Shown here piece after piece: positions 55,601 to 64,000 of a DNA stretch of 64,000 bases (position 1 is its first letter; every line of letters starts with the position of its first letter). The stretch is from Ceriagrion tenellum (Eukaryota; Arthropoda; Insecta; Odonata; Coenagrionidae), in NCBI GenBank assembly GCA_963169105.1, contig OY720634.1, forward strand, positions 151,721,584 through 151,785,583, written 5' to 3'. Both the position numbers and the translations under genes were made by a program. The notes under the pieces are model-generated. The model did no database searches. It was not told the DNA's origin and saw nothing but the letters and a program-made list of their open reading frames with translations.

Positions 55601-55659
55601 CCTTGCGTTGCCATCTTTAATGGACCCCAAATATTTAGTTCATAGGTATCATTCTAAAT

Positions 55660-55870
55660 TTCTGGGTGACATGATGGTGTGCGCCATGGCCCGGAAAGTC
55701 AAAGGTCTGTGGTTCGATTCCCGGTCTAAGCCAATTTTTTTCCCATGGCAATTTCGTGAACGTATGAAAAGTGAACGTGAAAAAACGTATTTCGCTGCCG
55801 TATTCGCTTTGCACTCGCATTTCGCCTTTTCCTTCCATACTTTGCATTGGGATGGCGGTCAGGTTTTGCA
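55660..55870 (+). mobile_element. tRNA-derived SINE copy, plus strand
   Basis: AAAGTCAAAGGTCTGTG is followed by a perfect box B (GGTTCGATTCC at 55,711-55,721), CCGGTCTAAGCCAATTTTTT and CCCATGG, the same order as in the minus-strand copy at 55.5 kb. The two copies are divergent, heads about 100 bases apart. Frames over this region are SINE-derived. Confidence 0.7.
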
Positions 55871-56127
55871 TTTTACTCCCAAAATGGTATCTGCGTTGTC
55901 ATCATGCCTTAATTCGTTAAGTTAGTTTACCAGCTACCGTGGGTTCAAATGGGGGTAAGTTAAAATCATCTAGATTTTGCTTACGCAGGGCCCTTTCTAA
56001 CTATGCATTGTATTTCTTTATTCATCTCAGCATATGTCCTACTCATCTTCACCCCTTCCATAAAATCTATTATACATCTCTCTCACTTATCCCACTTTCT
56101 TCCCTCTATCATCTTATAAGGTAATAT

Positions 56128-56450
56128 TCATATCATGCCAGGCAATCGTTCGCCCCTCATTACGAATTCCAACCACCTACTCTGCCTCCCCCTACTCTCA
56201 TTTAGAAGTTTTCTTCCCACATCAACCATACCGAGTACTTCCTCGTTTGGATTCTTTTCCGACCACCGCATCTTCTCCATCATTCTCCACGCCCACATCT
56301 TAAATGCCTGAAGCCTATTCTCTTTTCTCTGTCTCGGAACCCACGTTTCCCCCCCCCCATACAACACTACCCTCCGTATGAATTCCTTCACCAGCCTCTT
56401 TTTTCCCTTATCATATGTCGCGAAGATCACTCCACTCCCTTTGTTGAACG
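56128..56450 (-). mobile_element. LINE reverse-transcriptase C-terminal fragment
   Basis: The minus strand encodes KRLVKEFIRRVVLYGGGETW, then RLQAFKMWAWRMMEKMRW, NPNEEVLGMV and SRWLEFVMRGERLPGMI. This is the 'YG-ETW ... LEAFEMW-WRRM ... NEEVL ... W-GH-MR' order of non-LTR retrotransposon C-termini. The frame is open for about 100 residues but lacks the start and end of the protein, so it is a fragment. Confidence 0.75.
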
Positions 56451-56990
56451 TTGCTAACATAAGCGCTCATTTCCTCCGAATGCGTCTGTAACTATGCCAA
56501 TTTTCCAGCGATATTCAGACATTTCGGACTTGAAGTTGCTTCTCAATTATTATCTAAAATGGTTCCTTACGATTCCCCAAACCCCTTACATCCTTCTCAC
56601 TGTCTGTCTCATCTTGCACCACTTGAAGCAAGGCTCTTCTTCACACTACCAAGTTCCACATCCATCCATTTTCCAAAGATTCCGTTTCCACCGAGTTACA
56701 AAACTTTTTAACTCCAGTAAAGATACTTCTTTTGACACCTTCTCTCCAAGCAAAATCTTTACCTCATCACCATCCTTTTAAAGCCTAATCCATCCCATGA
56801 ATGGCTAATTGCTGTCAATGAACGCTCAAGGATATGACCGCTGAATGGAGGGAAAATTTACATCGCTCATATGTAGAGGGAAATTCATTCCGGTCCCGAA
56901 AAAAATCGGCCGCTCAGAGAGATGACCACATAAGGGAGTTGGTCACGGAGGCAGAGTACACGTAGAAACAATACGTGTTTTTCAATCGGC
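56451..56990. other. Stretch without recognisable gene
   Basis: No gene or repeat is recognised; pyrimidine-rich on the plus strand. Confidence 0.35.
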
Positions 56991-56999
56991 ATGATCCTC

Positions 57000-57265
57000 G
57001 ATATTCATCACTCACAATTATTAAGCATTTGAAGCGTATATCTTAACGATTAGGAGAAAGTCCCTACGTATAGGTTGGAGTTATTTCGAAGTACATGTGT
57101 CAAAAGGTTACGCGCCAAAATAACATTAAATTGCCTAGAAACCAAATCGGCAACAAATTTTTTTCACTTTTATTTGTACATATGACTTGTAAATACAAGT
57201 ACGCAATGTTTCACGCTAATAAGTACACCAACAAAAATCGCTCCGACCACCATACGTAAAATGTA
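57000..57265 (+). repeat. Dispersed repeat family Q, copy 3 (partial)
   Basis: It shares 'gagttatttcgaagtacatgt', 'aataacattaaattgc', 'ttttttcacttttat', 'gcaatgtttcacgc' and 'caaaaatcgctccga' with the 18.1-18.6 kb copy, in the same order. Its left part is weak. Confidence 0.6.
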
Positions 57266-58255
57266 GCGCCCAAAACTCAGTAATGAGACCGAATCTTTGG
57301 ATGAATAATTCACGGTGGAAAATGTAGGCACAATCAGTGATCGCTATACGCCTACACACTAGAGTGAAGGCCAACTTCCCTCTTGGACCACGCTCCACAT
57401 TTTTCCCAGCATACAATGACCGAATGCTAAGGTAAAAAATGTAGCTACCTCTCAAAGGAGGGTGGAATAAATGATAACTGAATTTGATTTTAATTCTTTC
57501 TTTGATACATTACCATCCAGGAGGAAATATGATTCTTCTGACAAATATGAATGCCATTTTCGCAAAAAAAATGTTGATAAGAAGCGAATTCAACCGGAGA
57601 GAATAATAGGGCAATAATAAATAGGCACCCACACGACAGCTTTTTGAGTAAGCAGGTTATTGCAAAGGTTTTATTCGATATGAGCTGAGTGGAATGAAGC
57701 GCAGGGCGGTCCTAGTATGCAGGGAAGCCATGTTACGGATATCGGGGTGGAAAAAAGTGTTCGGAGCCCCGAGTGGAAGGCGCGTGGGGCGCAGACTCCG
57801 TGGAAGTATAAAAGATCCAAGTTCTGGGACCTTAGGCTGGAGCTGGATTTGGGTCAGGTGCCACTGATTCGCTCGGGTCAGGATAGGGCATCATGGAGGA
57901 AATTATTAAAGGGAGACAGGTTTCTAGGGCTAAAGGCCATAACTAAATAATTTAACCTAGCCCACTCCGAAAGGGAGTGGCGTCGTAACTGTGTAGGTAT
58001 GATGTAAATTAATTTCTCACCGTATTACAATTTCATAATGTCGAAAAAAAATCTTCGAGGTAGCGCACAGGTTCGGTTTTGAGCGCATGGCTAGACATCT
58101 CACATCACGGTCAAATCTACAACATTTTAATTTCGCCAACTACTCAGAATTTTAGTGACGCATACATAAAGCATTTGAGCCATCAGAGCTAACATACGGA
58201 GTCCATGCTTCTTAAATCCGCTCGAATTTAAAAAATACAACTGTAAATTCGGTCT
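57266..58255. other. Stretch without recognisable gene
   Basis: A 77-residue frame at 57,717-57,950 ending GQDRASWRKLLKGDRFLGLK vaguely recalls the end of some LINE proteins, but this is too weak to call. Otherwise nothing is seen. Confidence 0.35.
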
Positions 58256-58700
58256 CCGTTACGACGAAAGGAAGCAAAATCCGACTGAAGTGAGTGCGTG
58301 CCTCGGAGGAGTTTCGCCGCGCACGTCCGGAGCGCGCATTTCGTTCTCTGCGTCGACAGCTAAACACGCGGACGCGGCATTCATTTGCCTCGCGAGGAGT
58401 AAAGGGGAAAGGAGGGAGCTGAAGGGGGAGGGGAGGGGGAGGAGGGAGGGACGGCTTATCTGTTAGACGAGACGCCGCCGCGGAATGTCAAGAGCAGTTT
58501 CCCATCCGCTGTGGCGAGCGCTGACAAGCAGGAGTAGGCGAGGGAGATCGTCATTCCCTGAGGAACCCCTACCCTCTTTCCCCACCCACACTCGCCCCGC
58601 CCACGCTCCGCTTGAATGAACTTTGCCTCGAATGAACTTCGACTCGAGAACTTTCATCTCCAAGCGGCTGACTTAATTCTATCCCCTCGCTCGGAGAGGG
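58256..58700. promoter_or_regulatory. CpG-dense block with purine tract; possible regulatory region
   Basis: CpG is dense from about 58,285 to 58,390, followed by a G/A-only tract (about 58,395-58,452) and further GC-rich sequence to 58,700. Composition contrasts with the AT-rich flanks. No exon or start site was found, so a regulatory role is only suggested by composition. Confidence 0.3.
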
Positions 58701-58913
58701 AATAGAAAAAAGGCCAACACACGGCCGCCTGCTCTCGAGTCAATTCCCTCTACATATACGCCATTCCCTTTAGGCGGTTCATGCGATTTTCCTTCATGTA
58801 CAGATTAGAGTGAAACTTATTAGATTTCCGCAAAAAATTATGATTCTGCGCCGTAAACCCAAGTCATAGCAATGTTCCGTTGTCTCGGGCGTGCCTCCGT
58901 GAAATTTGCTTAA

Positions 58914-59098
58914 CATAGTAAATGAACAGTATAACTTAGTTATTCCACATAATTAGATTTATTAACGGGACAACCTAGGTTTCGACGAAGCTCGTCATCA
59001 TCAGATACGACGATCAGATGATGACGAGCTTCGTCGAAACCTTGGACGTCCTGTTAATTAATCTATGTGGAATAACTAAGATATACTTTTCATTTACA
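58914..59098. repeat. Foldback with divergent hammerhead-like motifs at its centre
   Basis: The left arm (58,914-59,004) and right arm (59,015-59,098) are reverse complements at about 85%, with a 10-base spacer. Both read outward from the hammerhead-like motif through CTTCGTCGAAACC to TATGTGGAATAACTAAG. This is the same layout as at 10.9-11.0 kb, but with different arm sequence. Confidence 0.85.
58979..59004 (-). ncRNA. Hammerhead-ribozyme-like motif, left arm
   Basis: On the minus strand: CTGATGA, U, GACGA-GCT-TCGTC, GAAAC. The core is fully conserved with a 5-bp stem and 3-base loop. The sister motif in the right arm (59,015-59,040, plus strand) has CAGATGA in place of CTGATGA and should be inactive. 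One extra U before the stem is a deviation from the standard hammerhead. Confidence 0.45.
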
Positions 59099-59294
59099 AT
59101 CATCGCAATGCTTTAATTGAGACGAAAATTATATAATACAATTCTTGCATCACATATATTACAACATGTACCTTTATTTCTACCGTATCAGAAGATGTAA
59201 TCAAGTGAAGCGTTGCCCAAGAATATTTTCTTATGTACTTGAAAAGTTATTTAAATGTGCATTATTAAATCAAAATTCACGCTCCAACCACTTT

Positions 59295-60345
59295 AATATA
59301 ATAATAATAATAATAAATTTATTTGTCCATTAAATAAACTGTACAAGCACAACTATAAAGCATAACAAGGATAAATTTAGGCTTTGCCTGTATTTGGGAT
59401 ACCTAAAAAAAAACAATTTATCTGTTAAAATAAACTCCAAATGAAATAGAATATACTGAGACAAAATATGTAACATAGGTATACAATGAAAAGATAACAA
59501 TTTTTAAATCTCAACCTGTCGCGTAAACATATTATAAGGATTGTTAACAGTTATTGACAAAAAACATATCAGGATTTTCTGTATCGAATAGCCATCTTTT
59601 AACCCTGTAAAGAAATGATGATAAACTAATTGTATCTCTTATATCATCCGACAGTATATGAAATAATTTTGGCCCAGTGTAGATAAATGATCGCTGGAAC
59701 AACGTCAAATTAGGCTTGGGCAAAATAATCATTGCTGTAGATCTTAATTTGTATACATGGGATTCGACCTTAGGTTTATCACCACTTCTTTGGTAGAATA
59801 TTTTCATTACCTTATAAATATACAGATGGCGTAGGGGAAGTAACTGTAGATCCACAAATATGGGGAAGGACGGCTCATACTGACATTTTCTGGCAATCTG
59901 TCTTACTATTGCTTTTTGGATAATTAGTAGCGGATTGAGGGAATTTTTACAAGCACCTCCCCAACAAATTATGCCGTAGTTTGGTTTAGATTGAACTAGA
60001 GCATAATAAATAGTTTTAATAAATTGCCGGGGACATTTATTTCGAAGGAAATAACACTTCGCGTGGAAAAATTTGAGTTCCCTAGTAATGCGGTTAATGT
60101 GTTTATCCAACTTTAAATGCTGATCCACAGTCACTCCCAAATATTTGAATTCAGATACACGTTCAATATTTATACAGTTGTTACAAAGGTTTCGAGTACA
60201 ATTTGGTTTGTGATAGGTTAACACCCAATCTATTGAGAAACTATTACAAATGTTGAAACACGAAAATTTTGTCTTTTCACTCAACAATAATTTGTTGCAC
60301 TCCATCGAATTACTAAGTATACATAGATCTAGATCCATATTTAGC
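59295..60345 (-). mobile_element. 5'-truncated LINE with intact reverse-transcriptase C-terminus
   Basis: The minus-strand frame 60,338-59,544 gives 264 residues without a stop. It starts in the region just after the YXDD domain (NKLLLSEKTKF), passes through EFKYLGVTVDQHLKLDKHI and LVQSKPNYGIICWGG, and ends in the usual closing block (FQRSFIYTGPKLFHILSDDI). The remaining 250 bases are 3' untranslated and end in an ATT/TTA repeat at about 59,300-59,320. This is typical of jockey/CR1-like LINEs. It is truncated at the 5' side near 60,345 but otherwise little decayed, so it is younger than family A. Confidence 0.85.
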
Positions 60346-60539
60346 CTTTAGTATTTTAAGGAATGGGCACTGCCAAATAAGTCCGCACCTTTGTTTTGGT
60401 ATCACTATACAGTCGTTTTGCTAAACAATTCGCACTCGTCGCCTTTATTCGTCCGTCGCTACATCTCAGCGACGGAAAATTATCGATATATATTTAGTGA
60501 TATAGCGATAGTTACGATATAAATTTAGTAATAGTAAAT

Positions 60540-62260
60540 TGATGTAGCGTAAAGAACAAACGTGCCAAAGTTGAGCATATATTTGAAAACGCAAATGAAG
60601 TAATTGGGTCTGAGAGTTGGCTCGCCCAGGATATTAGCGATAGTGAAGCTTTCCCAACAGGATTTGAAATCTATAGACATGATCGACCAGACAGGACTGG
60701 TGGTGGAGTATTCTTAGCAGTAAAATAATGTTTGAACAGCACCGAACACACATTAGATAACAACGAAATCGACAGCGTTTAGTGTACTGTTAAACAAAAA
60801 AACAAAAGAAAAATACATATTTGTTCACTTTAAAGACCATCAGATTCCAAAATAGGCGTTTGAACCTCATAGAAACTCAAATATCGTCATATAGCTAGAG
60901 AGATAATAATAAAAGGGTAATTATTATCAATGGAGATTTCAAATTCCCGGACATAAATTGGAAAACCAATAGCGTCGAAACAATTCAAGGAAGCGTAATA
61001 TAAGCGAGACCTTACTCAATACACTTTCACACTACCGTCTTACGCAAGTAGTTAACGAACCTACCAAAGAAAATAAAGAATTATACCTTTTATCCGTCAG
61101 TCACCCCTAATGAAGAGTCGATATTCTCGAAGGTAATAGTGATCAAAAAGTAATTTTTACGACCTTGAAAACAACAGTAGAACTCACTATAAAACCTAAA
61201 CGCAAAGTCTACCAATTTGAAAAATGCGACAAAATAAAATTTGGCGAGACGTTTGAAGCTTCAAACACGGATTTTATAGTTACAACAAAAGATGAGAGCA
61301 CCGAAGTATCGTGGATATATATTTTGGATACTCTATATAGGTATATGAATCAATGAACATGTTCCTAAACATTAAAACATGCGAGTAAAGAACTTCGTTG
61401 ATATAACCACGAAGTGAGGCAGGAGATCAGGAGATAAGCAATAACAGAACTTATAAAAAAATTCTATCAAGTAACAACAGAACAAGGTAAAGACAACAAC
61501 AGAACTTGCGGCGAGAGAAATTCACGTGCTCAACGCTCAAAAACGAAGAAAATAATGGGTACTACTTGACGAAACATCAACAAAAAAATCCCAGGTGAAT
61601 TTCTAATCGAAACCCTTACGTCATTCTGATATTACGCAAGGGAGCTCTAGGGTGATTCTTCGATAGTAGTCTTTATTGGACGAAAACGGCTAAGTAGTCA
61701 CCTTCAGTATCGACAAAGCCAACACATTTAATCGCTACTTCGAAATTGTATACACTAAGGATGACACAATACACAAGTTAGACATTCATGACTTAAACGA
61801 GCCGATGACTAACATAAGAATTCTGCGTGATGGAATAACTAAACAACTGCGTTCGATTAAAAGTATTAAGTCTCCAGGTCCGGAAGGAATACCTGCTCGT
61901 GTGCTCAATGAGCTAGCGCCAGAGCTAGCACCATTCCTAGAAATCATATTTAGCAAATCATTATCTGAAGGCAAGATATCACAAGACTGGAAAATAGCCA
62001 ACGTCACACGAATATTTGAAAAAGGAAACAGACATGATCCAGGAAATTACCAGCATATACGAACACATTGTTGTTAGCAATACTATGGCGTTTCTGGATA
62101 ATCGAAACTTCTTACATGACGGCACGGCTTTCGAAAGGGTAAATCCGGCAAAACACAGCGTGCGCACTTCTTTCATGGCATTCTAAAAGCAGATGAATAG
62201 AAAGAGCACGTCGATATTCCTTGATTTAAATAAAGCAAAAATGATAGTCGCATGGTTTCG
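60540..62260 (+). mobile_element. Decayed CR1/L2-like LINE: endonuclease and reverse-transcriptase remnants
   Basis: On the plus strand, about 60,600-60,725 encodes an apurinic-endonuclease segment (GSESWLAQDI, then RPDRTGGGVFLAVK); about 60,930-60,965 encodes INGDFKFPDINWK, another endonuclease signature. From 61,845 to 62,070 comes the reverse-transcriptase start (SIKSPGPEGIPARVLNELAP, then LSEGKISQDWKIANV and DPGNYQ), then near 62,100-62,225 a shifted 'QHGFRKGKSGKTQ'-like segment and IFLDLNKA. Many frameshifts and stops separate these. The protein C-terminus and 3' end are absent. It may be the upstream part of family A, but no overlap is available to test this. Confidence 0.75.
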
Positions 62261-64000
62261 GAGGTCTCGGCTCAGAAAGAAAGAAATTATAATTAGATAA
62301 ATACATGGAGCGTGGCTGTGGAGTTAAACGAAGGAAATCAATGTAGTCATCGATGCATTTATCATGGGAATTGTGTCCCTTTTATTTCTGCTTAAAATTG
62401 ATTTTCCGCCGACAAGGGCCCTATACCAATCGATTCTTCACACTGCCATACCTTTAAATGCCGACATTCGCATTGATCGAAATTACTAGTTTTCAATTAA
62501 ACCATTGGTCACTTCATTGATGCACAAAATATTGCTCGCTTTATCGTATAGGTTTACGCTTGACTTATCGAGAACACTCATAAATCCGAGGACTGTGGGT
62601 TGGGTCTCCGTTCTAAGCGTCGCCCGTATCTATGGCGGGAATGTCTGGCTCGCAGACAGTCGTTCCTTTTTCTGGAATCCGACGAAGTTCGGGCGGAATT
62701 CTTAGTCATCCTCTTTCTAATCGATAGCGGTGATACGTAGTCCCCCGTATCACGCTTCAGACAAAGAGAGTACGAATTGCATTCATTCTTTCTTGCCATA
62801 AGGGAACAAGATTAACGCCTTTTGATCCTGCAAGTAACGAGGCAAAGGTTTGTGAGGACTCGACCGAGGTTACTCTGATGAAGGTTGATGGTCATTTATT
62901 TATCTTTTCCTTTCGTTGTCTTCGCCCATGATTTGAACACAGCTTGATCGAGACATCACTACGCATAACATCTGATGAATTTGGTATCGAAATAAACAAA
63001 ATAGTCTCATATTTCTACTGACACCGAAGCCTTGGTTTCTCCGCTCCGATGACTTGAAATACTGTAACTGTGAATTACTCTAATCTCTTCAATAAATTAG
63101 AAAAGATTTTGGAAAATTTTAAGTCAGAAATAGCTTCTGTCAGCCAACTTCCTGTGCCAATAGCGGCGGTACGCTACGTGCTATGAATTATTTGGTGAAA
63201 AATCTATAATTATTTTAGGCTACGGCTGATAACTACTTCTATTACTATACCTTCATAATTATCGTTTATGTATTTCGGGGATATTTCCAAATTTCTCTCT
63301 TCATTTAGGCTAATTATAGGGCATATACTTGGTATGTTCTTTGCTTATAACTTAACGCTAACCAAGGATTATTGACCAACTCGAAACTACTGCTTTCTGC
63401 GATCGTTATTCTTACGGCCAACTCATTGACCTGCTCTCTAGCCTACGGCATTGGCTAAACTCGTCTAGTATGCCAAGGGCACTAGACCTTGCTGCGAGGT
63501 ACTTCCTGTGATGCCTCGTGCATATTGTGGGCACCCGAACGATTCATAGGCACCCGGCAATAATCCAGACCGGCCTGAAATCCAAGAACTTTGCTCCTTC
63601 GCTCCCACAGACTGATTATAAGTAATAAATTGACCACGCAGTAACAATCCATAATCGAGAATAATAAAACACTAAATTATAAAAATAATGCAAAAAATAA
63701 TATAACCTGCCATTTACTTTTACCAATAAATAATACAATAAGAGTACCGAGCTCGATCCCGTGAATAAATAATTATAACAGGCTGATAGTATTTGGGTGG
63801 TGATTCTAATCGAGGTATTTGTTGGTCATTTCTCATCGACAGCGAAATTGCAGGAGGAACCCTGAAAAAGGAAGTACACTAGTAAACGTTCCCCTCTTGA
63901 ATTTCGACGGGGATAAGATGAAATAAAGTGGTGGGATGAGATGAAAAGATTCCTCACAATACGACATTCAAAATGCATACTCAGAGCAGCAGCCACACTT
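62261..64000. other. Stretch without recognisable gene, to window edge
   Basis: No gene, RNA or repeat is recognised. Short frames on both strands have no domain resemblance. Confidence 0.35.

Noticed and set aside
57717..57950. Frame ending GQDRASWRKLLKGDRF as a LINE tail
   Set aside because: The resemblance is to a few residues only and no neighbouring LINE sequence supports it.
1..64000. CRISPR arrays, bacterial operons, phage or rRNA operon
   Set aside because: No regularly spaced direct repeats, no tightly packed genes and no prokaryotic signals; the content is eukaryotic transposon sequence.

Overview
The window reads as non-genic DNA from an arthropod nuclear genome, most likely an insect. 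That rests on its repeat content: a BEL/Pao LTR retrotransposon primed by tRNA-Phe, CR1/L2- and RTE/jockey-like LINE fragments, a mariner remnant, a piggyBac-type TTAA MITE, tRNA- and 5S-derived SINEs, and remnants resembling Penelope-like elements. I cannot name the species. I found no convincing host gene exon; almost all of the short open frames are chance, low-complexity, or antisense to transposon sequence.

The dominant feature is a complete, apparently young BEL/Pao element on the minus strand (31,832-38,384). It has two 466-bp LTRs that look identical by eye, a 5-bp target duplication (CGCTC), a tRNA-Phe primer-binding site, a purine tract and one uninterrupted 1754-residue Gag-Pol frame carrying all expected domains. 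Everything else is older and decayed.

Layout. 0-1.2 kb: a LINE fragment (family A) interrupted by the 5' end of a CsRn1-like Ty3/gypsy element. 2.7-3.0 kb: an inverted repeat. 5.0-5.6 kb: a 295-bp tandem duplication. 8.0-8.7 kb: the 3' end of a second family A copy. 9.3-9.8, 18.1-18.6 and 57.0-57.3 kb: an unnamed dispersed repeat (family Q). 10.2-10.4 kb: a 5S rRNA-derived SINE. 10.9-11.0 kb: a foldback centred on hammerhead-like motifs. 13.8 kb: a 94-bp tandem duplication. 14.1 and 17.9 kb: tRNA-derived SINE heads. 21.1-21.7, 28.3-29.2 and 44.3-44.8 kb: a MITE with AGGTAG ends (family T); the middle copy was split by the piggyBac-type MITE. 21.7-22.2 kb: a TCGATGA-rich satellite, followed by a CpG-dense block. 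24.0-24.4, 43.1-43.2 and 56.1-56.5 kb: C-terminal fragments of RTE/jockey-like LINEs. 26.4-26.7, 29.9-30.6 and 42.1-42.5 kb: foldbacks. 27.9-28.3 and 46.1-46.5 kb: a repeat that resembles a retroelement 3' end (family R). 38.5-39.5, 41.1-41.6, 52.5-52.7 and 53.8-54.5 kb: more family A. 49.2 kb: mariner. 55.1-55.8 kb: a long hairpin and two divergent SINE copies. 59.0 kb: a second hammerhead-like foldback. 59.3-62.3 kb: two different LINEs back to back.

The only likely autonomous unit is the BEL/Pao element. The feature most worth follow-up is the set of CTGATGATG-stem-GAAAC motifs, two of which sit as divergent inverted pairs, as expected of hammerhead-bearing ends of Penelope-like elements. 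All alignments were made by eye, so boundaries of old repeats are approximate.
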